Positions 22,650-34,407 are shown, counted from the stretch's first letter. The stretch is 64,000 nucleotides of DNA from Perilla frutescens (GCA_026008535.1 BRKX01000014.1:47250506-47314505); one strand, 5' to 3'. Numbers and translations: made by a program. The notes: a model not told the origin generated them from the letters alone.

Positions 22650-24886
22650 CTAGTGGTGAATCATCGGGGCTGCAAGATCAACCCCATCAAAACTTGAGAA
22701 GGTGATGTCGGCATAATATGGCTTGAGCAACTGGCCGTTCACCTTTAATATTTTGTGAGTAGACTTCAAATTTCCACGGCACCATGCGGACTGATAGATA
22801 TTACTTCAAAGGGGCCCATCCAGCGAGACTTGAGTTTACCGGGCATGAGGCGGAGGCGAGCATTGAAAAGTAACACTTTCTGGCCAACCTTAAAAGTTTT
22901 TCTCCGGATATATTTGTCGTGCAATAGTTTGGTACGATCCTTGTAATAACTTGCACTATCATATGCCTCCAAACGGATTTCTTCGAGCTCTTGTAACTGA
23001 TAGCGGCGTTCAGGACCGGCCAGTCGAGGATCCAAGTTGCATTGTTTCACAGCCCAAAAAGCTCAATGTTCCAGCTCTACGGGAAGATGGCACTATTTCC
23101 CAAATATCAGACGATAAGGGGACATCCCGATAGGCGTTTTGAAAGCCGTGCGGTATGCCCATGCAACATCATCTAGTCACAGGCTCCAATCCTTGCGGTT
23201 TGGGCATACGGTATTCTCCAGAATGTTTTTGATCTCTCGATTGGACACTTCAGCCTGGCCATTGGACTGCGGGTGGTATGCCGTGGCAACTCGATGGGTG
23301 ACTCCATACTTCTTGAACAACGCTTCTAAGGTTCGGTTGCAAAAGTGCATGCCTTGGTCACTGATGATAGCTCGAGGAACACCAAAGCGTTGAAAAATCT
23401 GAGCTTTGAGGAATTTGGCAATGACCTTAGAATCATTAGTGTGGGTAGCTGTGACTTCGACCCACTTGGAAACGTAGTCGACGGCCAACAAAATGTAGGA
23501 GTGGCCGAAAGAGCTTGGAAAGGGGCCCATGAAATCCATGCCCCAAACATCAAAAATCTCGCAGATTAAGATAGGGACTTGAGGCATCTCGTTCCGCGAA
23601 GAAATGTTACCAAGGCGCTGGCAACGATCACAGTTCTTGCAAAAGAAGTAGGCGTCTTTGAAGATTGTTTCCCAATAAAAACCACAGTCTAAGACCTTGC
23701 GGGCTGTTCTTCTTGGGCCAAAGTGGCCGTCACATGCGTGGGCATGACAGAAGCTTAGGATGGATAGAATCTCTTCCTCAGGAATACATCGTCTAATGAC
23801 TTGATCGGCACAAGTTTTCCATAAATATGGCTCGTCCCAGATGAAATACTTGGCTTGGCTCTTCAACTTGTTCTTTTTGGCGGATTCAAAGCCTTTGGGG
23901 AAAATTCCAGTGGTGAGAAAATTCACCAAGTCAGCGTACCAGGGTGCCCTTTCCGCAGCTGCAAGAAGAAGCTCATCTGGAAAATCATTCAGTATGGGCA
24001 TACCCATCGGGTGCAGTCAACAGTCTACTCAAATGGTCCGCGACATGATTCTCGGCTCCCTTCTTGTCTTTAATTTCCAAATCAAATTCTTGTAAAAGGA
24101 GTATCCAACGAATAAGGCGTGGTTTAAACTCTTTTTTGGACAGAAGATATTTGAGGGCAGCATGATCAGTGTACACCACAACCTTGGATCCAACAATATA
24201 GGAGCGAAATTTCTCACAGGCGAAAACCACGGCCAGAAGCTCTTTTTCTGTAGTTGTATAGTTGCATTGAGCCGGGTTGAGAGTTTTAGAAGCATAGTAA
24301 ATGACGTGACTCTGCTTCTCAATCTTTTGTCCGAGGACAGCTCCAACGGCATAGTCACTTGCGTCGCACATGAGCTCAAACGGGAGTCCCCACTGCGGTG
24401 GCTGAATTATGGGCGCCGAGGTCAGTTTCTCTTTCAACAAATCAAAAGCTTCTTTACACTTGTCATCAAAGATAAAAGGGGCGTCTTTCTGCAGCAACTT
24501 AGTTATTGGTTGAGCTATCTTGGAAAAATCCTGAAGGAAGCGACGGTAGAAGCCGGCATGGCCTAAGAAGGCTCGAATTTCTTTCTCATTAGATGGGTAC
24601 GACAGCTTTGTGATCAAGTCGATCTTTGCTCTGTCAACTTCAATTCCTTTCGCAGATATGACATACCCGAGCACAATTCCTTGCTGCACCATGAAGTGGC
24701 ACTTCTCGAAATTCAAGACCAAATCAGTCTCAACACACCGTTGAAGAACTCTGTCTAAATGCTCCATACATTGCTAAAAAGAGTCGCCATGAACTGTAAA
24801 GTCATCCATAAAAATTTCGATGCAGCTCTCTATCAAGTCAGAAAAGATACTCATCATGCATCGTTGGAAGGTGCCCGGGGCGTTAA
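22650..24886 (-). pseudogene. Athila pol, 3' part: RT end, RNase H, integrase
   Basis: From the right: RT end (NAPGTFQRCMMSIF, then IFMDDFTVHG with MDD in place of the usual YDD-type box), then FLGHAGFYRRFLQDF, RNase H (CDASDYAVGAVLGQ, YTTTEKELLAVVFA, YTDHAALKYL), the integrase zinc site (HACDGHF...CKNCDRC) and DDE core (WGMDFMGPFPS, ISDQGMHFCN, QAEVSNREIKNILE), then a C-terminal GPFEVISISPHGAVEI box. Stops include one near 24774, a frameshift near 24000-24020, a CGA-to-TGA just after KDWSL (23177) and others before 23050. The gene ends with a TAG at 22650-22652. Gag, protease and most of RT are missing at 24886, where the family K LTR begins. Confidence 0.85.
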
Positions 24887-25512
24887 TGATAAGGACATCC
24901 ATAGCAATGAGGAAGTCAATGAAGAGCTTCAATTCAAAGGACCCGTCACAAGACTAAGAGCTAAGAAGTTGCAAGAGTATTTGCAAGCTACAATTCGCAA
25001 GAAGCTTGAAGAAGAAGACGGCGTGCAAGGAAGCTTGAAAATGATGAACTTATTGACATTGGAAGATGGAGATCAAGACATGGAGAACACAACATGAAGA
25101 TGTGCATGTGTGCAAGAGGACGTGTGCATGTGCATGGCATGAAGAAGAATCGGCCGAGTTTGAACTAGGCCAATTTTCGGTCCTATTGATTTTATCTAGT
25201 AGTTATTTTATTTTGGACTATAGTATTTATTTTATTTAATTATACTATAGTTTAGATCAGATTTTTATTAATTATTTAGGATAATTTTCGGTTACAATAA
25301 GTCATGGTTTGACTAGGATTTTAGATAAGGTAAGATCTACAAGTTCTACCTTAAATAGAATTCTAGTCTAGGAAATATCCAAACACAATCCTAGATTGAT
25401 TTGGACTATGATTTTCGGTCCTTTAGCTTAGGATTTTCGATCCACCTATTATTATAAATAGGGGATCCATGCTTCATTGTTACTTTAGACTTTATTTGAT
25501 TAATTAGCTTTT

Positions 25513-26750
25513 TGATACGACCCAGACACGAACTAGGACGATAATAACGACGTAGCGGAAGACTTATGAATCGAAACACGTCAGAGTTTAGAAGGATTCA
25601 ATCCGACACAAAAATACGACTAATCTAGACAACTAAAATACCTAGAACTATGACACGAATTAAATAACACAAACCAAAGGTTTATAGGGCTGTATGGGAC
25701 GAGAATATGGCTGGGATTAAGGGTATTAAATCGTGTGTGAAGGTTGGTGAAGAAGGGCTTGGAGAAGATAGGATATGTTAATGATTGAACGGACTTACGG
25801 ATAAAACAAACGGGTGTAGAACTTGGTCTTGATGGTGGCAGCCGTGAGTATGGTCGACGGTGGAGGGTGGATGTCGTCGTTGATGGTGTTGGACGGTGGT
25901 GATGTTGTGGTGATTCACAACCCGATAACCTCCTTGAATCTCGAACGTCTTCAAGGTTGAAATCTCCAAGTTGTTCCTCGTAGCGAATACCGATCAATCC
26001 CTCAAGTGAATTGAGCAATACCCTTGAATAAGACTTGTAGTTGCTAGCTCCAAGAATGAATATTTTCGTGTGAAAAGTATTCAAAAGACAAATAGATTTG
26101 AGACACAAATTGAATGCAAAAGCAATTTAATTCAAGAATGTCTAAAGTATCAATGTAACAATGTTCCCCTATTTATAGGCACTAGGGGGGACGAAATTTA
26201 ACAATAAAAGGGCCTAAAGATTGATCCAAAAGGGATCTCTAACTATACTAGGAAGTTCCCTAAACTAGAATTCTATTCAAGGTAGGAAATTGCCTTAAAT
26301 ACAATTCTAGTCAAACTTGACCTCATTATGGACGAAAATTACACTTAATTAATTAAATAAAATCTGATCTACTATAGTCTATAATTAAATAAATTAAATA
26401 CTATAGTCTAAATAAAATCAACCCCATAATTAAATAATTATAGGACCGATTTCTTCAACACAAAATCGCACACACATGCACGGCCATTCCATGCACATGC
26501 ACACATGCACTTGAGCTCTTCATCTTCATCTCTTCTAGATTAATTCTCCATGGTGTGATCTTGATCTTCAATAGTTAACAAATTAACTATCTTGGAATTG
26601 CTTCTTTTGACTTCTTCATCTCCAATCTCGAGCTTTCTTCTAATCATTACTTGCATGTAAGCTTGCAACTTCTTAGCTCTTGATCTCGTGATTGGTCCTC
26701 TAAATTGCAACTCCGGTTCTTCTTCATCTTTGCTCTCCATGGCTTCATCA
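25513..26750 (-). mobile_element. family P solo LTR with TSD CTTTT
   Basis: A 1238-bp segment, minus orientation, TGATGAAGCCATGG...GTATCA in its own sense, flanked by CTTTT at 25508-25512 and 26751-26755. Its head encodes a tail peptide (26540-26750, minus) with ELQFRGPITRSRAKKLQAYM and SKIVNLLTIED, so it belongs to an element with the same LTR-coded tail as K and L. No other copy of this family is in the window. GTAAGT is at 25793-25798 (plus strand acttac). Confidence 0.92.
26540..26750 (-). CDS. LTR-encoded polyprotein tail in family P solo LTR
   Basis: An open frame of 70 codons starts at the LTR edge itself (DEAMESKDEEEPELQF...) and ends TAA-side of HTMEN. In a full element it would be the C-terminus of the gag-pol protein read from the internal region into the 3' LTR. 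The core GPITRSRAKKLQ matches the families K and L tails and resembles the CR motif reported for CRM elements. As a solo LTR it has no upstream partner ORF, so it is a remnant and not an expressed gene. Confidence 0.5.
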
Positions 26751-27356
26751 CTTTTTGCTTCAATATTGTCTCATCCCCGTTAATCTTTTATGAGTTTAGA
26801 TAATTAAATTCATACTCTTAGATTTAGCATCTCTAAGTTTTACAAAGGGAATTCGCCGTCCATGTTCGAGGGATCGTCGGAAACTCGCTATCCGAAGAGC
26901 AACTTAAAGAATTTGGCCTTGTGTACGTTCGAGATTCAAGGCAACTTTCGGGTTGTAATTCACAACACTATCACCACCGCCGTTCATCATCCACGACGCC
27001 ACCATCACCATCGTCGTCCGCCTCCAAGTCCAGCCACCATCGTGTTCGAGTTCATCATCATTCCGTTCAATCCGTAAGTCCATCGTATCTCTATCATATC
27101 CTATCTACCTTAGCCCTTCTAAACCTAATCATCACCATCGAAAATCCATCATCTTTCACCCTATCCTAACCGTCCAAAACAGCCCCATAATTGTTGGATT
27201 TTGTGTGTCATTGTCTAGGTATTTTAGTTGAGTCTTAGTCGTCTAGTTTGTTCCATTATCTTCCGCCTATTTTTATCTTTGATTATTTGAGTCATAGAAG
27301 ACACAAAAACTTACGTGTGTCGACGTGTGTTCGTTCCTAGAGTTGGGGTCGTATCA

Positions 27357-28267
27357 TAAAAGTGGTATCAAAGCCACGTCGGCTTTGGTTCGATTTTTGT
27401 GTCGTATTTTATTTTACGTCCAATCGAGTTGTAATTTAATTCCGTATTGTTCATTGTTATAAAAAAAAAAAAAAGAGCAAAAGCTTCGATCAAAAAAAAA
27501 AAAAAGCGATCGAATTCAAAAAAAAAAAAAAAATGAAAATTCATTGTTTCCTTTTGTGCAATTTTTAATTTTGGTACCTTCCTTTTGGTACTAGGTTGTT
27601 AGTTGGTAATTACCTTAATAAGTCTTTCTTATTTTTGGTAGTTTCCTTCAAGTTTGTTTTACTTTTGGAACTTTCCATACAAGTTCTATTTCTTGTTGGT
27701 AACTTCCTTAAGTGTCTTATTTTATTTTTGGTTCTTTCCTTCTAGAGTCTAGGCTAAATAAGGTATTTAGATTGTGTCACATAGATTGATACATATCCAA
27801 ATCCCCTACTTACCTTATCTCTTTCTTTCTTCCTTATCTATTCTATTTCTTTCCTTCTTATACCTAGATTTATTTTTGGATCTCCTAATCTATTTGGGAC
27901 TTCAATAATTGATCTACTTCTTTCCTTTCCTACTACCCATACTCGACCAACACCCATCCATACTTCAAAACAACCACCCCCATCCCATACCACACTACAT
28001 TCGGCCACTACCATGCCCACACATACTCAACCCGTATCTCATCTACACATACCAAATTCATCCTTGTTCCGAGAATAGCATTCCCGTCCTTCCTCGAAAC
28101 AAACCACACGATTCCCTTACTTTCATATACACGATTTTCACACACTGTGCACCATACACTTTGAGTGATACACGAGTGGTAAAATCAAGAGTGAAAACAA
28201 AAGAGTGAACGTGAGATTGTGAGGATCTTCCTTGTTTTCTTTTACGTTTGTTCGTTTTGTAGGCATC
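27357..28267 (+). other. family K array, first leader with PBS
   Basis: PBS TGGTATCAAAGCCA at 27363-27376. Three A-tracts at about 27461-27533 are separated by 'gagcaaaagcttcgatc' and 'gcgatcgaattc'. Degenerate 'ttggtarttwcctt' units lie at 27567-27745, then pyrimidine-rich DNA. TTTTGTAG ends at 28262, six bases before the gag ATG. Small frames inside are not convincing genes. Confidence 0.75.
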
Positions 28268-31200
28268 ATGAAGAAAGGAACCCACACCGAATCATCCTCT
28301 ACACCTCCAGTCGATCACCATTCGACTTCACCACCTTTGGACCCGTCCAAAGACCCTTCCAAAGCACCCATGGAGTCATATTCGGATCCACCCGCACCGT
28401 GGGATCCCAAGTACCATTTTGAAGCGTTGTCTAAGCATGTTCAAAGACAACACCAGGTTCTCTCCAACAAGATAGACGATTTATTGCATGCCCTTGAACG
28501 CACTAAAACAACACCCGTCTTTCCTCCACCCATTCGAGGAAACCAACGTCTAGAGCGTCACAACGAGCCTGAAGAGGAATACTTCGATGAGAATACTGAA
28601 GAATTTGACCGAGGACGTCGCCCGAGAAGAGGTCATAGTCGAGATGACTATGAAGAGGATCGAATGCTCCACAACATCAAAATGAGCATTCCAGAGTTTG
28701 AAGGCCTTCACGATCCCGATATCTATCTTGATTGGGAACGTAAGGTAGAGAAGATTTTCGCATGCTATGATTTTTCAGAAGCTAAAAAGGTGCAGCTAGC
28801 ATGTTTGGAGTTTAAAGGCTACGCAGCCACCTGGTGGGAAATGCAGCAAGAAAGAAGACGAAGAAACAGAAATCCACCCATTGACAATTGGGAGGAAATG
28901 AAAGGATTCTTGCGTGGACGCTTCATTCCAGTCCACTATGAAAGAGAGCTTGAGAAGAAGCTCAACCGGATCAAGCAAGTCACCCGTTCGATTGAAGAGT
29001 ACCACAAAGAGCTCGAAACCGCCCTCAATCGAGTCGGAAAGGAGGAGACCTTAAATGCTACCATCATTCGGTACATTGAAGGTATGAATCCAGACATTGC
29101 CTGTGAAGTAGAACTCAAGGAGTTCACCAGCATAGAGAGAATGGTGCAATACGCATCAATTGTGGAAAAGCAGCTACGAGAAGGTCGCCGTCGATCCAAT
29201 CAAGGTTCAGCCACTACTCGACCATCTTGGAGTAAAGGTACACCTTCCACATCACGTTCTACTCCTTCTACTGATTCCACACGACCCCGAGGTCAATCCG
29301 GCCCTCCGGAACGCCGTTTTGATCGTTCTACACCGCAAGCAAGCTGTAGACCCGAGTCTACACCCAGGCCACCTTTCCGACGGCCCAATCAGTCCACTCC
29401 AATGCCGAATGCAGCCCCTAGTCGAGCCCGTGACATCCAATGTCATAAATGCCAAGGTTGGGGTCATTTTCAGAACCAGTGTCCAAACCGGCGTGTTCTG
29501 TTCCTCAATGAACAGAATGGACTTGAATCAGCCAGTGAAGATGAAGAGGAGCCTCAGACCGCCGCCCCTGAAGCAATTGAGGTCCCTGAAGTCGAGCCAG
29601 ATGATGATGAAGTCGAGCTACCTCATGTCAGCTTGGTTTCTATTCGCAGTCTGAACATCAACCGTGAAGACGAAGAACAATCGCAACGAGAAAACATCTT
29701 CTACACTCGAGTTGCAATCAAAGATCAGACTTGTGCCATGATCATCGACAGTGGGAGTGTAATCAATGCAATCAGTCAGTATGCCGTTGATAAACTCGCC
29801 CTCACCACAACAAAGCATCCAAAACCGTACAAGTTGCAGTGGCTCACAGATCGCGGATCCATCAGAGTTACAGGTCAGGTACACGTTTCCTTTACTAAAG
29901 GTCGCTATTCTGACACTGTTCTTTGTGATGTTATTCCCATGGAAGCAGCCCATATACTTTTAGGAAGACCGTGGCAGTTCGACAGAAAAGCAGTTCACGA
30001 TGGTTTAGCCAACACCTACTCGATTACTCGAGATGGTCGCACCACTGTACTCAAGCCACTCACTCCTAAAGCCGTTGCAGAGGATCAAGAAAGGATGCAA
30101 GAGAGATTCAAGCAAGAACGGGCAAAACAAGCCGCAGCCGCAGCCCGAACCAACTCGGTCGCCACTTCAACGCCGAGTTCCACCTCAAGTTCGACCAATG
30201 CAGCCCCTAAGACACCTCCTAATGATGTCTTAGCTTGTGGAAAAGCCACCGGATCAGACCCAAGCAAAGAGGAGAATCGATCCCTGTTCATCTCAGTTAA
30301 AGGCGTAGAGAAAGCACTAAAAGCAGGTTTACCTTTCGTTCTTTTATCTTATAAGGACAGTGCTACTAATGGTGTTTCTTTACCTTGTGATGTGCAGCCA
30401 CTTATGGAGGAGTTCGCGGATGTGTTCTCGGATGAGATTCCAAGTGGATTACCTCCAGTTCGTGGGATCGAGCACCAGATCGACTTCGTACCCGGCGCAG
30501 TCTTGCCCAACCGACCGGCGTACCGCACGTCCCCTGAAGAGACGAAAGAGATCAATCGCCAAGTTAAGGAGTTGCTAGAGAAGAAGCAAATCCGAGAGTC
30601 GATGAGCTCTTGTGCAGTTCCAGTCATTCTAGTGCCCAAAAAGAACAACGAATGGAGAATGTGCATGGATTGCCGCGCCATCAACAAAATAACAGTTAAG
30701 TACAGATTTCCTATCCCTAGACTTGATGATATGCTAGATGAATTAAGTGGTTCTAATTTGTTTTCTAAGATAGATTTGAGATCTGGATATTTTCAAGTTA
30801 GAATGCATGAAGGGGATGAATGGAAAACTGCGTTTAAAACAAAGCATGGTTTATATGAGTGGTTAGTTATGCCTTTTGGTCTCACTAATGCACCGAGCAC
30901 GTTTATGAGGTTAATGAATCATGTTTTGCGTGATGTGATTGGTAAATTTGTTGTTGTCTACTTTGATGATATTTTGATTTACAGTCACAATGCACAGGCG
31001 CACATAGATCATCTTAGGCGTGTTTTCTGTCTTCTGCGTGATGCTAAGTTGTATGGAAACTTGTCTAAATGTTCTTTTTGCATGGATGAAGTTGTGTTTT
31101 TAGGCTTTGTCGTTAGTGCACGAGGTATTGAGGTAGACCGTTCCAAAATCAAAGCGATTGAGGAATGGCCAACCCCGAAAAACGCCTCTGAGGTTCGATC

Positions 31201-33379
31201 CTTTCATGGATTAGCTGGGTTTTACCGTCGTTTTGTGCGGGATTTCTCCAGTATAGCCGCCCCTCTTACTGAGCTAAGTAAGAAGGATCGGAAATTTGAG
31301 TGGGGTAAACAACAAGAGCATGCTTTTAATACCTTGAAGTCATTGTTATGTTCTGCTCCTGTTTTGTGTTTACCTGATTTTTCCAAAACTTTTGAGATCG
31401 AGTGTGATGCCTCCGGGATAGGTATTGGTGCTGTTTTGATGCAGGAAAAACGTCCCGTGGCATACTTCAGTGAGAAGTTAAGTGGTGCCTCCCTTAGGTA
31501 CTCCACGTACGATAAAGAGCTCTGTGCTTTGAAGCGTGCGTTGGACACATGGCAACACTATCTCTGGCCTAAGGAGTTCGTCATCCACACGGATCATGAA
31601 AGTTTGAAGCATTTGAAAGGGCAAAACAATCTGAACAAGAGACATGCGAGATGGGTCGAGTTCATCGAGTCTTTTCCGTATGTTATCAAGTACAAGAAAG
31701 GCGAAGAGAATGTTGTCGCCGATGCCCTATCAAGAAGGTACGCTCTTTTGAACTTAATGCATGCTAAGATGCTTGGTTTTGAGTCTATTAAAGCATTGTA
31801 TGAAGAGGACGCCTACTTCAGCCCCATATATGCCTCATGTAGCTCGAAAACTAGGTCATTTGATGGTTATTATGTGCATGATGGTTTTCTGTTCAAAGAG
31901 TCGAAATTATGCATCCCTACCTGTTCTATGCGTGAGTTATTAGTGTTAGAATCGCATGCGGGAGGTTTAATGGGTCACTTTGGTGTGCATAAGACATTGA
32001 ACTTGCTGCATGAACACTTCTTTTGGCTGCATATGCGTAAGGATGTAGAGAATGTGTGTAGTCGTTGCATTACTTGTCGTCAAGCTAAATCCACTTCACA
32101 CCCATTTGGTCTTTATTCGCCCCTACCCGCCCCCTCATCTCCTTGGATTGATATTTCTATGGATTTCATCTTAGGATTGCCTAGATCTAGGTCGGGTAAG
32201 GATTCTGTGTTTGTTGTAGTTGATAGGTTTTCCAAAATGGCTCATTTCATTGCATGTAGGAAAACTGATGATGCTATACATGTTGCCAACTTGTTCTTTG
32301 TGCATGTTGTTAGATTGCATGGAATTCCTCGTACTATTGTTAGTGATAGGGATTCTAAGTTTTTAGGACATTTCTGGCGTGTTTTGTGGGGAAAATTAGG
32401 TACTAAGTTATTGTTTTCTACTGCATGTCATCCACAAACCGATGGTCAAACTGAGGTTGTGAATCGCACTTTAGGAGCTTTACTTAGGTCTCTAATTAAG
32501 AATAACTTGAAGTCATGGGAAGAATGTTTACCATATGCTGAATTTGCTTATAATCGTGTTGTGCATTCTTCTACTAACATGTCTCCGTTTGAGGTAGTTT
32601 ATGGATTTAATCCGTTAACTCCTAATGATTTGTTACCTTTACCTGTTGAGCATCTAACAAGTGTTAAAGGTATGAAAAGAGCTGATTTTATTCAAAAGAT
32701 GCATGAGAAGGTACGTGTCCGGATTGAGCACCAAGGCTCAAGAATAGCCGCCGCACGCAACACGAGGCGCAAACGTGTCATCTTTCAGCCCGGTGATCGT
32801 GTTTGGGTACACCTTAGCCCCGGCCGATTTCCTAACTTGAGGAAGTCCAAGTTGTCGCCCCGTGGAGATGGTCCCTTCACTGTTCTAAGCCGTGTTAATG
32901 ACAATGCATACCGCATTGATCTACCTGGTGAGTATAAGTGTTCTTCTACGTTTAACGTTGCTGATTTATCTCCTTTTCTTGCAGATGAATTCGACCATGA
33001 TGAGGATCCAAATTCGAGGACGAATTCTTTTCAGCAGGGGGGGAATGATGAGGACATCCATAGCAATGAGGAAGTCAATGAAGAGCTTCAATTCAAAGGC
33101 CCCGTCACAAGACTAAGAGCTAAGAAGTTGCAAGAGTATTTGCAAGCTACAATTCGCAAGAAGCTTGATGATGAGGACATCCATAGCAATGAGGAAGTTA
33201 ATGAAGAGCTTCAATTCAAAGGACCCGTCACAAGACTACGAGCTAAGAAGTTGCAAGAATATTTGCAAGTTACAATTCGCAAGAAGCTTGAAGAAGAAGA
33301 CGGCGTGCAAGGAAGCTTGAAAATGATGAACTTGTTGATATTGGAAGATGGAGATCAAGACATAGAGAACACAACATGA
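28268..33379 (+). CDS. intact family K gag-pol polyprotein (CRM-like)
   Basis: A single frame of 1703 codons from MKKGTHTESS. Domains in order: capsid (EFEGLHDPDIYLDWERKVE to RFIPVHYEREL), zinc knuckle CHKCQGWGHFQNQC (from residue 392), aspartic protease IIDSGS (Asp 494), RT with FDD (Asp 900-901), RNase H (ECDASGIGIGAVLM), integrase with the H2C2 region and DDE triad (Asp 1299, Asp 1360, Glu 1396; D-35-E spacing), a GPFTVL box and no chromodomain. Codons after residue 1593 lie in LTR sequence and hold the GPVTRLRAKKLQ tail twice because of a 123-bp duplication. Upstream in-frame residues (from 28232) precede a likely splice acceptor and are not counted. Coding potential is complete, so the protein could be functional; expression cannot be judged. 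Confidence 0.93.
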   Translation: MKKGTHTESSSTPPVDHHSTSPPLDPSKDPSKAPMESYSDPPAPWDPKYHFEALSKHVQRQHQVLSNKIDDLLHALERTKTTPVFPPPIRGNQRLERHNEPEEEYFDENTEEFDRGRRPRRGHSRDDYEEDRMLHNIKMSIPEFEGLHDPDIYLDWERKVEKIFACYDFSEAKKVQLACLEFKGYAATWWEMQQERRRRNRNPPIDNWEEMKGFLRGRFIPVHYERELEKKLNRIKQVTRSIEEYHKELETALNRVGKEETLNATIIRYIEGMNPDIACEVELKEFTSIERMVQYASIVEKQLREGRRRSNQGSATTRPSWSKGTPSTSRSTPSTDSTRPRGQSGPPERRFDRSTPQASCRPESTPRPPFRRPNQSTPMPNAAPSRARDIQCHKCQGWGHFQNQCPNRRVLFLNEQNGLESASEDEEEPQTAAPEAIEVPEVEPDDDEVELPHVSLVSIRSLNINREDEEQSQRENIFYTRVAIKDQTCAMIIDSGSVINAISQYAVDKLALTTTKHPKPYKLQWLTDRGSIRVTGQVHVSFTKGRYSDTVLCDVIPMEAAHILLGRPWQFDRKAVHDGLANTYSITRDGRTTVLKPLTPKAVAEDQERMQERFKQERAKQAAAAARTNSVATSTPSSTSSSTNAAPKTPPNDVLACGKATGSDPSKEENRSLFISVKGVEKALKAGLPFVLLSYKDSATNGVSLPCDVQPLMEEFADVFSDEIPSGLPPVRGIEHQIDFVPGAVLPNRPAYRTSPEETKEINRQVKELLEKKQIRESMSSCAVPVILVPKKNNEWRMCMDCRAINKITVKYRFPIPRLDDMLDELSGSNLFSKIDLRSGYFQVRMHEGDEWKTAFKTKHGLYEWLVMPFGLTNAPSTFMRLMNHVLRDVIGKFVVVYFDDILIYSHNAQAHIDHLRRVFCLLRDAKLYGNLSKCSFCMDEVVFLGFVVSARGIEVDRSKIKAIEEWPTPKNASEVRSFHGLAGFYRRFVRDFSSIAAPLTELSKKDRKFEWGKQQEHAFNTLKSLLCSAPVLCLPDFSKTFEIECDASGIGIGAVLMQEKRPVAYFSEKLSGASLRYSTYDKELCALKRALDTWQHYLWPKEFVIHTDHESLKHLKGQNNLNKRHARWVEFIESFPYVIKYKKGEENVVADALSRRYALLNLMHAKMLGFESIKALYEEDAYFSPIYASCSSKTRSFDGYYVHDGFLFKESKLCIPTCSMRELLVLESHAGGLMGHFGVHKTLNLLHEHFFWLHMRKDVENVCSRCITCRQAKSTSHPFGLYSPLPAPSSPWIDISMDFILGLPRSRSGKDSVFVVVDRFSKMAHFIACRKTDDAIHVANLFFVHVVRLHGIPRTIVSDRDSKFLGHFWRVLWGKLGTKLLFSTACHPQTDGQTEVVNRTLGALLRSLIKNNLKSWEECLPYAEFAYNRVVHSSTNMSPFEVVYGFNPLTPNDLLPLPVEHLTSVKGMKRADFIQKMHEKVRVRIEHQGSRIAAARNTRRKRVIFQPGDRVWVHLSPGRFPNLRKSKLSPRGDGPFTVLSRVNDNAYRIDLPGEYKCSSTFNVADLSPFLADEFDHDEDPNSRTNSFQQGGNDEDIHSNEEVNEELQFKGPVTRLRAKKLQEYLQATIRKKLDDEDIHSNEEVNEELQFKGPVTRLRAKKLQEYLQVTIRKKLEEEDGVQGSLKMMNLLILEDGDQDIENTT
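33046..33168 (+). repeat. in-frame 123-bp duplication of the LTR head
   Basis: Starts exactly at the LTR boundary after the PPT (TGATGAGGACATCC) and stops at AAGCTTGA, where a second TGATGAGGACATCC begins (33169). The unit is 41 codons, so the polyprotein frame is kept and the GPVTRLRAKKLQ motif occurs twice. Confidence 0.95.
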
Positions 33380-34407
33380 AGATGTGCACGTGTGCATGTG
33401 GACGTGTGCATGGGCTTGAAGTGAAGAAGAATCGGCCGAGTTTGAACTAGGCCAATTTTCGGTCCTATTGATTTTATCTAGTAGTTATTTTATTTTGGAC
33501 TATAGTATTTATTTTATTTAATTATACTATAGTTTAGATCAGATTTTTTAATTAATTATTTAGGATAATTTTCGGTTACAATAAGTCATGGTTTGACTAG
33601 GATTTTAGATAAGGTAAGATCTACAAGTTCTACCTTAAATAGAATTCTAGTTTAGGAATTATCCAAACACAATCCTAGATTGATTTGGACTATGATTTTC
33701 GGTCCTTAGCTTATAGTTTTCGATCCACCTATTATTATAAATAGGGGATCCATGTTTCATTGTTACTTTAGACTATATTTGATTATTAAGCCTTTGCTTT
33801 CAATATCGTCTCTCCCCTTTTGATCTTTGTGAGTTTAGATAATTAAATTCATACTCTTAGATTTAGCATCTCTAAGTTTTACAAAGGGAATTTCGCCGTC
33901 CACGTTCGAGGGATCGTCGGAAACTCGCTATCTGAAGAGCAACTTAAAGAATTTGGCCTTGTGTACGTTCGAGATTCAAGGCAACTTTCGGGTTGTAATT
34001 CACAACACCATCACCGCCGCCGTCCAGCCACCTTCGACGCCACCACCATCCACCGTCGTCCATCTCAACCATCATCCTCAAGATCGTTTTCTCTTCGTTA
34101 CATCCGTAAGTCCATCGTATCTCTAACATACCCTATCTACTCAAGCCATTCTAAACCAATACACACCATCGAAGTTCCATTCTCCACATCATCATAATTC
34201 TCATCCAAAATACCGTTCATAACAGCCCCCATCCTTTGGATATTGTGTTATTTTGTGTGTCATTGTCTAGGTATTTTAGTTGAGTCTTAGTCGTCTAGTT
34301 TGTTCCAATTTTATTCCGCTTATTTTACTTTGATTATTTGAGTCATCGTAGACACAAAAACTTACGTGTGTCGACGTGTGTTCGTTCCTAGAGTTCGGGT
34401 CGTATCA
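33169..34407 (+). repeat. family K array, middle LTR (type II)
   Basis: 1239 bp from the second TGATGAGG to GTATCA. Type II markers: tail residues QVTIRKK and LLILEDGDQDIENTT, U5 text 'cccccatcctttggatattgtg', and 'catcgtagacac'. These are shared with the LTR sequences at 44116-46569, not with the LTRs at either end of this array. GTAAGT at 34106-34111. Confidence 0.9.

Larger units (their letters stand above)
4654..24886 (-). mobile_element. degenerate Athila-lineage Ty3/gypsy element, interrupted by nested insertions
   Basis: On the minus strand the parts run: pol (22650-24886), a spacer with Athila-style 'gggttgcctcccgaaaagcgc', an ATHILA ORF-1-like gene (12492-22115), 3' noncoding DNA with PPT, and a 3' LTR (ending on this map at 11016). 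It is cut by the family M element (4699-10547 with TSD), the family K element (13783-22000 with TSD), and on the right by the family K array at 24887, beyond which gag, protease, most of RT and the 5' LTR are missing. The 3' LTR keeps only ~510 bp of the 1362 bp seen in the solo copy. It is the oldest element here, since at least three others sit in or against it and its genes contain several stops. Confidence 0.8.
24887..27356 (+). repeat. family K array, first LTR (interrupted by family P solo LTR)
   Basis: The LTR spans 24887-25512 and 26756-27356, 1227 bp when joined. It starts TGATAAGGACATCC, carries the tail ORF (stop near 25097), TATA-like 'tataaata' near 25455, GTAAGT at 27074-27079, and ends GTATCA. 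Its U5 island has a type I sequence, unlike the other two LTRs of the array. Confidence 0.9.

Noticed and set aside
22766..24767. Athila pol as part of the family K element
   Set aside because: It lies outside the GGAGG target duplication, and its integrase motifs (WGMDFMGPFPS, VDYVSKWVE) are of the Athila type.
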